Part shown: piece after piece, positions 47,877 to 56,659 of the stretch | How the letters are laid out: every line of letters begins with the position of its first letter | Position numbering within the stretch: position 1 is the first letter of the stretch | Source: Rhodoglobus vestalii | GTDB lineage: Bacteria; Actinomycetota; Actinomycetes; Actinomycetales; Microbacteriaceae | Length of the DNA stretch: 64,000 nucleotides | Reading direction: 5' to 3' | Assembly (NCBI RefSeq): GCF_006788895.1 | Contig: NZ_VFRA01000001.1 | Coordinates: 2,418,001-2,482,000 of the forward strand | Program-made: the position numbers and the translations under genes | Notes under the pieces: model-generated | What the model was told of the DNA's origin: nothing | The model's input: only the letters and a program-made list of their open reading frames with translations | The model's database searches: none

Positions 47877-49244
47877 ATGAACTCATTGGCTAAAGACTCA
47901 ACTGCGGCTGCTAAGCGAACCGGCTTACTTTCCAACCAGATCATCATTAATGGGGGAAAGCCGCTTCGTGGACGCATCAACGTCCGTGGCGCCAAGAATC
48001 TCGCGACAAAAGCAATGGTTGCTGCTCTCCTCGCCGACACCCCCAGCGTACTCAAAGATGTTCCGGCCATCAGCGATGTGCGCGTTGTCACGGGGATGCT
48101 CGAAGCCTACGGAGTCACTGTGACAGAGACTGGCGACGGTGAACTCACCCTTGACCCCGGCAACGTGCTCAAGGCACACTTCGCGAAAATCGATGCCCTT
48201 GCTGGCTCTAGCCGCATCCCCATCCTGTTCTGCGGACCCCTCCTGCACCGCCTGGGCGAAGCCCTGATTCCGGACCTTGGTGGATGCCGCATTGGTGATC
48301 GTCCCATCGACTTTCACTTGGATGCGCTGCGCGCGTTCGGAGCGGTCGTCGATAAAAGCTACGAAGGTATTCGCCTCACCGCACCGGATGGCCTACACGG
48401 CGCCGACATTGATCTTCCCTACCCGAGCGTTGGCGCCACCGAGCAGGTGCTACTGACAGCGGTGCTTGCCAGGGGCGTAACCGAGCTCAAGGGCGCTGCG
48501 ATCGAGCCCGAGATCATGGATCTCATCGCCATCTTGCAAAAAATGGGCGCCATCATCAACGTCGAGCCCGACCGCGTGATCTTCATCGAGGGGGTAGAGA
48601 AGCTGAGCGGCTACAACCACCGCGCGCTCTTTGACCGCAACGAGGCCGCAAGCTGGGCATCCGCGGCTCTCGCAACCGGTGGCGACATTTTCGTTGAGGG
48701 TGCTAAGCAGCAAGAGCTCATGACTTTCTTGAACATCTTTCGCAAGGTCGGCGGAGCGTTCGATATCGCCGAAGACGGAATACGTTTCTGGCACCCGGGT
48801 GGCATTCTCAAGCCTGTAGTTATTGAAACCGATGTGCACCCCGGCTTCATGACGGACTGGCAGCAACCGTTGATCGTCGCTCTCACCCAGGCCGAGGGCC
48901 GTTCGGTTGTGCACGAGACTGTCTACGAAAATCGCCTCGGTTTTACTTCAGCGCTGATCGAAATGGGCGCGAACATCGACGTGTTCGAAGAGGGACTTGA
49001 GTCGATTAGTCGGCGTGTTCCCCGTCGCCCGCTTGAGCAGGCTGCGGTGATTATTGGGCCGACTCCACTGCACGGTGCCGACGTTGAGATCCCCGACCTG
49101 CGTGGTGGTTTCAGTCACCTCATCGCTGCCCTCACCGCCGAAGGCCAATCGACCGTCAGTAACATCGGGATCATTGCGCGTGGCTACGAACACTTCACCG
49201 ACAAACTGCAGTCCCTGGGTGCCGATTTCGTCTACGAAGGATAA
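47877..49244 (+). CDS. murA: UDP-N-acetylglucosamine 1-carboxyvinyltransferase
   Basis: A 455-residue EPSP-synthase-fold enzyme adding enolpyruvate to UDP-GlcNAc, the first committed step of peptidoglycan. The PEP-binding lysine-asparagine is in VRGAKNLATKAMV, and the catalytic loop is GGCRIGDRPIDFH. The active-site residue is Cys, as in fosfomycin-sensitive enzymes, unlike the Asp of mycobacterial MurA. The ATG at 47877 follows AGAGG by about six bases; a GTG at 47871 is the alternative. plsC begins seven bases after the stop. Confidence 0.96.
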   Translation: MNSLAKDSTAAAKRTGLLSNQIIINGGKPLRGRINVRGAKNLATKAMVAALLADTPSVLKDVPAISDVRVVTGMLEAYGVTVTETGDGELTLDPGNVLKAHFAKIDALAGSSRIPILFCGPLLHRLGEALIPDLGGCRIGDRPIDFHLDALRAFGAVVDKSYEGIRLTAPDGLHGADIDLPYPSVGATEQVLLTAVLARGVTELKGAAIEPEIMDLIAILQKMGAIINVEPDRVIFIEGVEKLSGYNHRALFDRNEAASWASAALATGGDIFVEGAKQQELMTFLNIFRKVGGAFDIAEDGIRFWHPGGILKPVVIETDVHPGFMTDWQQPLIVALTQAEGRSVVHETVYENRLGFTSALIEMGANIDVFEEGLESISRRVPRRPLEQAAVIIGPTPLHGADVEIPDLRGGFSHLIAALTAEGQSTVSNIGIIARGYEHFTDKLQSLGADFVYEG

Positions 49245-49250
49245 CCGCCG

Positions 49251-50015
49251 GTGTTCTCTGCTCCGACACGACCGGTGAGCGTGAAGTCCGAAAAGACAGC
49301 CATTTTTCGGGTGCTCGCATTCCTAATTTTGCCGACGATGACACTTCTGGCAAGGTACCGACTCCACGACGCCCACAACGTGCCAGCGACTGGGGCCTTT
49401 GTGCTCTCACCCAACCATTACAGCAACCTCGATCCGATAGCGATCGGTGTGGGCATGTGGAAGATTGGGCGGATGCCGCGCTACATGGCCAAAGCCTCAC
49501 TCTTTAGGGCGCCGGTGCTCGGTTGGCTGATGACCAAGTCGGGGCAGGTTCCCGTTGAGCGAGCGTCACGCACTCAGCGCAGTGGTGACCCCATGAAGGC
49601 GGTGCGCCAGATCGCAGAGCAGGGCTTGGCCGTTGTCGTGTATCCCGAAGGTTCCCTCACGCGTGAACCCAACATGTGGCCGATGCGCGGAAAATACGGT
49701 GCGGTGCGCACGGCGCTTGGCGCCGGAATTCCGCTGATTCCGGTAGCGAGCTGGGGCGCGCAAGAAATTTTGCCGCGATACTCAAAACGAGTTAGCATTT
49801 TTCCGCGCAAGACCGTTCATATTCGTTTTGGTGAGCCACTAGATTTGTCGCAGTTTGATGGCCGACCATTAGATTCGCGACTGCTCGCCGAGGCTACGGA
49901 GATGCTCATGGCTGCAATCACTGAACTGCTCGAGGAGCTTCGGGGTGAAACTGCCCCCCGGGTTCGTTACAACCCCGCAGACCACGGCCAGAACGAAATG
50001 GGCCGTTTTGAGTAG
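49251..50015 (+). CDS. plsC: 1-acyl-sn-glycerol-3-phosphate acyltransferase (PlsC family)
   Basis: A 254-residue membrane-associated acyltransferase. Motif I is NHYSNLDP (the H-x4-D catalytic pair), motif II includes GWLMTKSGQVPVER and motif III is VVYPEGSLTRE, with a hydrophobic N-terminal segment (VLAFLILPTMTLL). It acylates lysophosphatidic acid to phosphatidic acid. GTG start with GAAGGA nearby. Its end overlaps the likely gpsA start, and gpsA makes the glycerol-3-phosphate backbone for the same pathway. Confidence 0.92.
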   Translation: MFSAPTRPVSVKSEKTAIFRVLAFLILPTMTLLARYRLHDAHNVPATGAFVLSPNHYSNLDPIAIGVGMWKIGRMPRYMAKASLFRAPVLGWLMTKSGQVPVERASRTQRSGDPMKAVRQIAEQGLAVVVYPEGSLTREPNMWPMRGKYGAVRTALGAGIPLIPVASWGAQEILPRYSKRVSIFPRKTVHIRFGEPLDLSQFDGRPLDSRLLAEATEMLMAAITELLEELRGETAPRVRYNPADHGQNEMGRFE

Positions 50016-51042
50016 CGCCGCGGGAAGCACGTTCAAACCGACCGATCGTCGCGTTGCGGTGCTCGGTGCAGGGTCGTGGGGCACGACGTTCGCCAAAGTC
50101 CTCGCCGACGGTGGCAATGATGTTGCGCTGTGGGCCCGCCGCCCCGAACTCGCTCGGGAAATTTCGCAATCCAAACGCAACAGCGACTACTTGCCGGGAA
50201 TCAACCTGCCGCGGTCGCTGTGGGCGAGCGACAGGCTGCACGAGGTTCTCGACGGGGCGGAGCAGGTGTACCTTTCGGTGCCCAGCCAGTCTTTGCGCGA
50301 AAACTTGCGCATCGTTCGCGAACTGATCCCTGAAGACGCACTGATCATTTCCCTTATGAAGGGTGTCGAAAAGGGCACTGGCGCGCGAATGAGTGAAGTG
50401 ATTCTGCACGAACTTGGTGTCGACCCGTGGCGGGTTGCCGTGGCGTCCGGCCCGAACCTAGCTTTAGAAATCGCCAAAGAGCAGCCAACGGCGGCGGTGC
50501 TCAGCAGCGAGAGCCGTGAAACGGCAACCGAAGTCGCACTCACCGTGCGCAACAGTTACTTCCGTTCATTCGTGAACACGGATGTCATTGGTACCGAATT
50601 TGGTGGAGTGCTGAAGAACCTTATTGCTGTTGCCATCGGCATCGTCGACGGGGTGGGGTATGGCGAGAACACTAAGGCCTCGATCATCACTCGAGGGCTT
50701 GCCGAAATGACTGACTTCTCGGTCGCCTTCGGTGCGCGCCCCGAGACTCTGGCCGGGCTTGCCGGTCTCGGTGACCTCATCGCTACCTGTGAATCATCAC
50801 TGTCGCGAAACAACACCGCTGGTCGCCTTCTCGGTCAGGGCTACAGCTACTCTGAGGTCATCAAGCAGATGAACCAGACTGCGGAGGGTCTCTCGTCGGT
50901 GACGCCGATCTTGGAACTCGCGCTGTCGAAGGGGGTCGACATGCCCATCGTTAGCCAGGTGGCAGAAGTGTTGGCGGGTACGCTCGCCCCTCGGGATATC
51001 GCCCCGCATCTCACAACAGATGATCTTCCTCAGGGGGAGTAA
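50008..51042 (+). CDS. gpsA: Glycerol-3-phosphate dehydrogenase [NAD(P)+]
   Basis: A 344-residue enzyme reducing dihydroxyacetone phosphate for phospholipid synthesis. The cofactor motif VAVLGAGSWGTTFAKVLA is at about residues 16-33, and the catalytic Lys lies in LKNLIAVAIGIVDGV. RPETLAGLAGLGDLIATC and the C-terminal domain are complete. TTG at 50008, overlapping the plsC stop by eight bases, is the best in-frame start, but no clear ribosome site decides it. ddl follows three bases after the stop. Confidence 0.93.
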   Translation: MSSAAGSTFKPTDRRVAVLGAGSWGTTFAKVLADGGNDVALWARRPELAREISQSKRNSDYLPGINLPRSLWASDRLHEVLDGAEQVYLSVPSQSLRENLRIVRELIPEDALIISLMKGVEKGTGARMSEVILHELGVDPWRVAVASGPNLALEIAKEQPTAAVLSSESRETATEVALTVRNSYFRSFVNTDVIGTEFGGVLKNLIAVAIGIVDGVGYGENTKASIITRGLAEMTDFSVAFGARPETLAGLAGLGDLIATCESSLSRNNTAGRLLGQGYSYSEVIKQMNQTAEGLSSVTPILELALSKGVDMPIVSQVAEVLAGTLAPRDIAPHLTTDDLPQGE

Positions 51043-51045
51043 ACG

Positions 51046-52146
51046 ATGACGGCCAATCACACGACGACGGTCGTTCTGCTGTTCGGCGGTCGTTCTTCGG
51101 AGCACAGTATTAGCTGCGCCACGGCCGGTGGCGTTCTGTCAGCAATTGACCGTTCGAAGTACACGGTCATTCCGGTGGGAATCACCCGCGACGGTGCTTT
51201 CACGCTGCAGCCCGATGACGCGGAAATGTTTGCGTTGAACCCGGCGGCGATGCCAGAAATCATTGACAACGGCACACGTGTTCACTGGCCGGAATCGTCG
51301 GCCTCTCGCGAGTTGACCGTCACGGAACTGGACGGCAGCTCACGCAGCCTTGGCACCGTTGACGTCGTTTTCCCCATCCTGCATGGCCCCTTTGGGGAGG
51401 ATGGCACGATCCAGGGTCTGATCGAACTCACCGGCCTCCCGTACGTCGGCAATGGTGTGCTCGCGTCGGCGATGGCGATGAACAAGCACTTCACGAAACT
51501 TGCTCTTGACGCTGCCGGGGTGGCGGTTGCCCCCTGGGTGACCGTCTCTGAGCTCCAGTGGCAACGCGAACCTCTGGTGTGGCGCCAGCGCGCCGCAAGC
51601 CTCGGTTTTCCCGTATTTGTGAAGCCCGCCCGCGCCGGTTCATCGGTGGGAGTAACCAAAGTGGCGGCGCCAGACGAGCTGGATGCCGCCTTTGCGATCG
51701 CTTTTGCCGAAGATTCGATGGCCCTCGTCGAACAAGCAATGACCGGTCGAGAAATTGAGTGCGGTGTGCTCTCTGGGCGAGATGGTGCAGAAACTCGGGT
51801 GAGTCTTGCCGGCGAAATCGTGGTCACCGGTCGAGAATTTTACGACTTTGAAGCAAAGTATCTTGATGCCTCGGCGGTCCAACTCATCTGCCCGGCTCCG
51901 CTCGGTGATGGTGAACTGTGGCAAATGCAGCGAACCGCGGCCCGCGCTTTTGCTGCCATTGGTGGTGCCGGTCTTGCTCGGGTTGACTTCTTCTTCGACG
52001 GAACCGAGTTCGTGGTCAACGAAATCAACACTTTGCCGGGCTTTACCCCCATCTCAATGTTCCCCAAATGTTGGGCCGCGAGCGGGCTGAGCTATCCCCA
52101 TCTCATTGATGAACTGATTGAGCTCGGGCTTGACACGGTTCGCTAA
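51046..52146 (+). CDS. ddl: D-alanine--D-alanine ligase
   Basis: A 366-residue ATP-grasp ligase making D-Ala-D-Ala for peptidoglycan. Visible: LLFGGRSSEHSIS at the N-terminus, FPILHGPFGEDGTIQG with the catalytic Ser/Glu region, the ATP lysine in FPVFVKPARAGSSVGV, and the metal-binding ARVDFFFDG with NEINTLPGFTPISM. The final residues before ISM lack any vancomycin-type change. CAGGGGGAG lies upstream of the ATG. Last gene of the leuCD-murA-plsC-gpsA-ddl run. Confidence 0.97.
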   Translation: MTANHTTTVVLLFGGRSSEHSISCATAGGVLSAIDRSKYTVIPVGITRDGAFTLQPDDAEMFALNPAAMPEIIDNGTRVHWPESSASRELTVTELDGSSRSLGTVDVVFPILHGPFGEDGTIQGLIELTGLPYVGNGVLASAMAMNKHFTKLALDAAGVAVAPWVTVSELQWQREPLVWRQRAASLGFPVFVKPARAGSSVGVTKVAAPDELDAAFAIAFAEDSMALVEQAMTGREIECGVLSGRDGAETRVSLAGEIVVTGREFYDFEAKYLDASAVQLICPAPLGDGELWQMQRTAARAFAAIGGAGLARVDFFFDGTEFVVNEINTLPGFTPISMFPKCWAASGLSYPHLIDELIELGLDTVR

Positions 52147-52148
52147 AG

Positions 52149-52673
52149 TCAGCCCTCGTCGAGCGGAATGGTGTCTGAGAGTGCCACACAGAAACGCTCA
52201 GGCGCGATCTGACTGACCGCGCTGGCAAGCTGGGTGAGAGCGTCGAACCCTGACACCTCATCGCCCTCGACATCCGGATCCCCATCGCTGTCGATAATGA
52301 CTTGCACGGCGGGATCACGGCCGTAGGTCGTAAAGACATAGTTGGGGGCGTCGCTGTCGTCGCGAAGCCAGTCAATGCCATTTTCGGGTGCGGTGACGCA
52401 CGCCAGCGATGCTGTGGGGTCAGGCACCGCCACTCCGCACCGCAGCAGAACGGTGGCCGGTTCACCCCACGCTCCCGTTGCCTGCGCATTCGTTTCCCGC
52501 AGGTCGAGACCGGCAACGGTGTCGGGCAGGCGCACGATGACCTCGGCGCAGGTGGGGTTTGTGGCGTCATCGGCGGCTTCGAGGGGAACAATCGCCGCGC
52601 ATCCGCCCAACATTCCCAGCAACGGAACCACTGCAAGCATGGCCAAAACAGGGGTGCGGGTCGTCGATCTCAT
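52149..52673 (-). CDS. DUF3515 family lipoprotein
   Basis: A 174-residue lipoprotein: signal peptide with lipobox LGGC (Cys 25) and a DUF3515 domain (CAEVIVRLPDTVAGL, WGEPATVLLRCGV, DWLRDDSDAPNYVFTTYGRDPAVQV). This family is nearly always found between ddl and thiL in Actinobacteria, and its function is unknown. Its ATG at 52673 is leaderless, and it shares a 23-bp divergent promoter with thiL. Convergent with ddl. Confidence 0.92.
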   Translation of the reverse strand: MRSTTRTPVLAMLAVVPLLGMLGGCAAIVPLEAADDATNPTCAEVIVRLPDTVAGLDLRETNAQATGAWGEPATVLLRCGVAVPDPTASLACVTAPENGIDWLRDDSDAPNYVFTTYGRDPAVQVIIDSDGDPDVEGDEVSGFDALTQLASAVSQIAPERFCVALSDTIPLDEG

Positions 52674-52680
52674 CAGCTTC

Positions 52681-52690
52681 AGGCTACCGT
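52681..52690. promoter_or_regulatory. Overlapping divergent -10 hexamers of DUF3515 (-) and thiL (+)
   Basis: The minus-strand hexamer TAGCCT (52686-52681) is followed by seven bases and the ATG at 52673. The plus-strand hexamer TACCGT (52685-52690) is followed by six bases and the ATG at 52697. The two share the central TA, so the 23-bp gap encodes two leaderless promoters that overlap. Confidence 0.6.
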
Positions 52691-52696
52691 GAGATT

Positions 52697-53689
52697 ATGA
52701 CGATTGACCGCGAAAGCGACCACGGTGACACGCTCGGTGAGGTCGGAGAGTTGGATGCTCTCAAGCGCATCTTTCCGCGACTTCCGTGGGCTACGGCAGA
52801 GCTTCTGGGGCCGGGTGACGACTGCGCCGTTCTTGCCGCCCCTGATAGGCGCATGGTGATCAGCACCGACATGATGATTCATGGGCCCGACTTTCGACTT
52901 GCGTGGTCAACCCCCTACGATTTGGGCTGGAAAGCGGCCGCCACCAATCTGTCGGATGTTGCGGCAATGGGTGCGGTACCCACCGGTCTCGTCGTTGCGA
53001 TCGCTGCCCCCACCGACACACCGGTCGGCTCGCTCGAAACGATCGCTGATGGGCTTCGTGAGGGCTGCGAAGCCCTTGCCCCTGGCTGTGGGGTGATCGG
53101 TGGTGACCTTTCCGTATCAACCGTTCTGACGATCGTCATCACCGCGTTTGGTGACCTAGAGGGCCGCACTCCGGTAGTGCGTTCCGGCGCTCGCGTTGGT
53201 GACGTCGTGGCCGTTGCTGGCACGTTGGGTCTTGCTGCCCAGGGGCTTCGCCTGCTCTTTGACGAGGGGGTAGTTGAGGGTGAACCGGATGCCGTGGCCG
53301 CCGCCGCTGTTGCCGCACGACACCCCGAAGCGGTCGCCGCCCAACTCAGGCCCGCACCGCCCATTGCCGCGGGGAAGGCAGCATCGCTCGGGGGAGCCAC
53401 GGCAATGCTCGACCTCAGCGATGGGCTCGCGATTGATGCCCGCCGCATTGCTACCGCAAGCTCGGTGGCTCTTGATTTGTCATCCGAAGCTGTCGGTGGC
53501 CGGGTGCAACTTGATGGCGGTGAAGACCATTCGCTACTGGCGACGTTCCCCGCGTCGGCGGCGTTGCCGCCAGCATTTCGCGCGATCGGTCGCGTCGTTC
53601 GGGGCGAAGGACTTCTTGTCGACGGCGTTGCTTACACGGCGCGTGGAGGCTGGGATCCTTATGCGGGGTGGGATGGTGCTGCGGGCTGA
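52697..53689 (+). CDS. thiL: Thiamine-monophosphate kinase
   Basis: A 330-residue PurM-like kinase that phosphorylates thiamine monophosphate to the active diphosphate. N-terminal GPGDDCAVL, metal and substrate region STDMMIHGPDF, NLSDVAAMGAVPTG, GGDLSVS, and the C-terminal MLDLSDGLAIDARR and DGGEDHSLLATF are all present. The start at 52697 is set by the leaderless promoter; longer in-frame starts would run into the DUF3515 gene. The 3' end overlaps rsmD by 31 bases, tail to tail. Confidence 0.94.
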   Translation: MTIDRESDHGDTLGEVGELDALKRIFPRLPWATAELLGPGDDCAVLAAPDRRMVISTDMMIHGPDFRLAWSTPYDLGWKAAATNLSDVAAMGAVPTGLVVAIAAPTDTPVGSLETIADGLREGCEALAPGCGVIGGDLSVSTVLTIVITAFGDLEGRTPVVRSGARVGDVVAVAGTLGLAAQGLRLLFDEGVVEGEPDAVAAAAVAARHPEAVAAQLRPAPPIAAGKAASLGGATAMLDLSDGLAIDARRIATASSVALDLSSEAVGGRVQLDGGEDHSLLATFPASAALPPAFRAIGRVVRGEGLLVDGVAYTARGGWDPYAGWDGAAG

Positions 53690-54243
53690 ACCCAATAGAG
53701 CGAGGTATCGCCGTAGTCTTTGCGGCGGTTCAGCTCAAGGCCGGCGGGCCACGCGGGTTCGGGGTCACGCGAGCCTCGTTCAACGACGACCAGCGCATCC
53801 GGGCTCAACTGCGGGGTAAGCAACGTTAGCGCCACAATAAGTTCATCGTTGCCGAGTTCGTAGGGCGGGTCGATGAACACAAGATCCCACTGATCGCCGG
53901 ATGTTTCCAAGAAGGTGTGAACCGCGCGTGCGGCGGTAAGGATGATGGGCTTCGACCCGCGCGGCGCCTTCGCGGCAACGAGGGCGGCGTTTGTGCGGCA
54001 GGCGTCTGCTGCGCGGGGATTCTTCTCGACGAGGGTGACGTGGGGTGCCCCACGTGATGCTGACTCAAGCCCCAGCGCGCCGGTGCCGGCATACAGGTCG
54101 AGCACGCGCGCACCCTCGATGGCGTCGCGGGCTTCGAGGGCCGAGAAGATGGCTTCGCGCAGGCGATCGCTGGTGGGCCGGGTGCCACTGCTCGGTACGG
54201 CGATGGTGAGGGAGCCGGCGTATCCGGCAATAATGCGAGTCAT
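53659..54243 (-). CDS. rsmD: 16S rRNA (guanine(966)-N2)-methyltransferase
   Basis: A 194-residue methyltransferase that modifies G966 of 16S rRNA. The S-adenosylmethionine motif is VLDLYAGTGALGLESASRG, and the catalytic motif is LVFIDPPYELGND (DPPY). N-terminal TRIIAGYAGSL matches the family. Convergent with thiL and divergent from recG, as in other Actinobacteria. Its own promoter is not clear; a 19-bp triple repeat lies upstream. Confidence 0.94.
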   Translation of the reverse strand: MTRIIAGYAGSLTIAVPSSGTRPTSDRLREAIFSALEARDAIEGARVLDLYAGTGALGLESASRGAPHVTLVEKNPRAADACRTNAALVAAKAPRGSKPIILTAARAVHTFLETSGDQWDLVFIDPPYELGNDELIVALTLLTPQLSPDALVVVERGSRDPEPAWPAGLELNRRKDYGDTSLYWVQPAAPSHPA

Positions 54244-54300
54244 AGCCTGTCGAGCCTAGCCCGAGTGAGCCGCAGAGAGGGTGACGCGTTCGCGGTCCTG

Positions 54301-54357
54301 ACCTGCCAACGCGGCCCTCACCTGCCAACGCGGCCCTAACCTGCCAACGCAGTCTCG
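54301..54357. repeat. Three tandem 19-bp repeats between rsmD and recG
   Basis: Units at 54301-54319, 54320-54338 and 54339-54357 all begin ACCTGCCAACGC. The first two differ only at the last base and the third diverges in its last seven bases. They occupy the short divergent gap next to the recG promoter. Confidence 0.95.
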
Positions 54358-54374
54358 ACGCCGGTGGTCCCCGG

Positions 54375-54380
54375 TACGCT
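54375..54380 (+). promoter_or_regulatory. -10 hexamer TACGCT of a leaderless promoter (recG)
   Basis: TACGCT ends six bases before the GTG at 54387; no ribosome site is present. Confidence 0.55.
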
Positions 54381-54386
54381 TCTAGG

Positions 54387-56576
54387 GTGACCTCGCCCCT
54401 TGATCAGAAGCTCAGCGCTGTGCTGGGTGGGCGCACCGCCACCTCGATGCAGCGTGGTTTGGGGTTGGTCACCGTCGGTGACCTGATGACCCACTATCCG
54501 CGGCGGTACGCCAGACGCGGCGAGTTGACCGCTCTGGCCCAGTTGCCGCTCGATGAAGCGGTCACGATTGTGGCCGAAGTGCGTGAGGTGCGCAATCGTC
54601 CGATGCGCAACAAGCGTGGCTCCATCCTTGAGGTGTCGATTAGCGATGGCACGGGCATCTTGACCCTCACGTTCTTCAATCAGGCGTGGCGGGCCACTGA
54701 GCTTTCGCCGGGCGTCCGCGGAATCTTCGCCGGAAAGGTGGGTCAGTATCGTGGCACCCGCCAGCTGGCTCACCCCGACTATGAACTCTTTGACCGTGAG
54801 GCTCTTGAGCTAAAGAAACCTGAGCAGGCGAAGGCGTGGGCCGAGCAGCCCATCCCGATCTACCCGGCTACGTCCACGGTCGCGAGCTGGCAGATTCAGA
54901 AGGCGGTCGAGGTGGTGCTCGACACTCTGGGTCCGCTTGAAGACCCGGTGCCGGATGCGGTGGGTCGCGACCGGGAACTGCTTCCGTTCGCGAAAGCGCT
55001 TGAGCTTGTTCATCGCCCCACACTCGATTCCGAGTGGCGTGCCGCGCGCGATGCCCTGCGTTTTCAGGAGGCGTTCGTGTTGCAGTCGGCACTGTTGCAG
55101 CAGCGTCAGAAGCAGCGCGAGTCGGAGGCGGTCGCGCGCAATTCGGGGTCGTTGCTTGAAGAGTTCGATGCCGCCTTGCCGTTCGTGCTCACGGGCGATC
55201 AACAGACGGTTGGCGAACAGATTTTTCACGATCTGGCTGAGCCGGTGCCAATGAATCGACTGGTGCAGGGTGAGGTCGGTTCGGGCAAAACCTTGGTGGC
55301 TTTGCGCGCGATGCTTGCGGTGGCGCAGTCGGGCGGACAGTCGGCACTGTTGGCGCCCACTGAGGTGCTCGCTCACCAGCATTTTCGCTCTATTGTGCGC
55401 ACGCTGGGCCCTGATCTTGCGGCCCGTCTGCGGCCGACTCTCATCACGGGGCAGTTGCCTGCTGCCGAACGCAAGAAAGCCCTGTTGGCCACCGTGTCTG
55501 GTGCCTCGCGCATCGTGATCGGCACGCACGCGCTGCTGGGGGATGCTGTCAGTTTTGTCGACCTCGGGCTTGTGGTCGTCGATGAGCAGCACCGTTTCGG
55601 TGTCGATCAGCGTGAGGCGCTGCGGCTCAAGGGTGCCAAACCGCCGCACGTGCTTGTGCTGACGGCAACGCCGATCCCGCGCACGGTTGCAATGACGGTG
55701 TTCGGTGACCTCGATATCTCGTCGATTGCCGAGCTGCCGGCGGGCCGCCAACCGATCAGCAGCCACGTTGTTCCCCTCGCCGAGAAGCCCGGCTGGGTGT
55801 CTCGGATATGGCAGCGGCTGGCAGAAGAGCTGGCAGTGGGCCGACAGGGGTTCGTAGTGTGCCCGGCAATTGATGCCAAGACTCCTGAGTCGGGCGGCGA
55901 GCCGAGCGGTGCCCCGGGAAGTACTGCAGCATCCGAGGACGCGGATGCTGGCCCGCCCCGGCCGATCGCCAACGTCAGCGAGGTGCTGGCCTCGCTCCGC
56001 AGCAATGCGGTGCTCGCGGGCAAGCGGATCGAGGCACTGCATGGCAAGCTCCCTAGTGGGGAGAAAGACGAGCTCATGCGTGCGTTTGCTGCCGGGGACA
56101 TTGATGTTTTGGTGGCAACGACGGTGATTGAGGTGGGCGTCGATGTGCCCAATGCTTCGGTCATGGTGGTGCTTGACGCTGACCGTTTTGGGGTTTCGCA
56201 GTTGCATCAGTTGCGCGGTCGTGTTGGCCGTGGTGGCGTGCCAGGGTTGTGCCTGTTTGTGACGGCAGCGGAGGTGGAGTCGCTTGCTCGCGAGCGGGTT
56301 GAGGCGGTGGCATCCACTCTCGATGGTTTCGAACTGGCGAACAAAGATTTGGAACTGCGGCGCGAAGGTGATGTGCTCGGCGGCATGCAGTCGGGTGGGC
56401 GTTCCAGCTTGAAGCTTTTGCGCGTAGCCAACGATGGGCAAATCATCATGGAGGCTCGGGAGGCGGCGCAGGCTTTGTTGGCTAGCGATCCGACACTGGC
56501 TAACCATCCGGCTCTCGCTGAGGCGTTGAGGCGGCGCCTTGACGCACGCGCAGAAGCGTTCCTGGGCAAGAATTAG
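54387..56576 (+). CDS. recG: ATP-dependent DNA helicase RecG
   Basis: A 729-residue branch-migration helicase that remodels stalled forks and Holliday junctions. The N-terminal wedge (OB-fold) domain occupies about residues 50-150. Walker A is EVGSGKTLVALRA (about 290), the DExH box is VVVDEQHRFG, motif III is LVLTATPIPRT, and the C-terminal motifs are VATTVIEVGVDVPNAS and HQLRGRVGRG. A low-complexity insert around residues 495-530 is rich in Pro, Gly and Ala, common in actinobacterial copies. GTG start. Confidence 0.96.
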   Translation: MTSPLDQKLSAVLGGRTATSMQRGLGLVTVGDLMTHYPRRYARRGELTALAQLPLDEAVTIVAEVREVRNRPMRNKRGSILEVSISDGTGILTLTFFNQAWRATELSPGVRGIFAGKVGQYRGTRQLAHPDYELFDREALELKKPEQAKAWAEQPIPIYPATSTVASWQIQKAVEVVLDTLGPLEDPVPDAVGRDRELLPFAKALELVHRPTLDSEWRAARDALRFQEAFVLQSALLQQRQKQRESEAVARNSGSLLEEFDAALPFVLTGDQQTVGEQIFHDLAEPVPMNRLVQGEVGSGKTLVALRAMLAVAQSGGQSALLAPTEVLAHQHFRSIVRTLGPDLAARLRPTLITGQLPAAERKKALLATVSGASRIVIGTHALLGDAVSFVDLGLVVVDEQHRFGVDQREALRLKGAKPPHVLVLTATPIPRTVAMTVFGDLDISSIAELPAGRQPISSHVVPLAEKPGWVSRIWQRLAEELAVGRQGFVVCPAIDAKTPESGGEPSGAPGSTAASEDADAGPPRPIANVSEVLASLRSNAVLAGKRIEALHGKLPSGEKDELMRAFAAGDIDVLVATTVIEVGVDVPNASVMVVLDADRFGVSQLHQLRGRVGRGGVPGLCLFVTAAEVESLARERVEAVASTLDGFELANKDLELRREGDVLGGMQSGGRSSLKLLRVANDGQIIMEAREAAQALLASDPTLANHPALAEALRRRLDARAEAFLGKN

Positions 56577-56646
56577 TGCGCTGTCGCGTGTGGCGCGGAG
56601 TTTTTCTGTTCAGCTAACTCTCACGTGACGATCAGGACCCAGCCAC

Positions 56647-56652
56647 TATCGT
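56647..56652 (+). promoter_or_regulatory. -10 hexamer TATCGT of a leaderless promoter (coaD)
   Basis: TATCGT ends seven bases before the ATG at 56660 and selects it over the upstream in-frame GTG at 56651. Confidence 0.6.
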
Positions 56653-56659
56653 GGATGGC

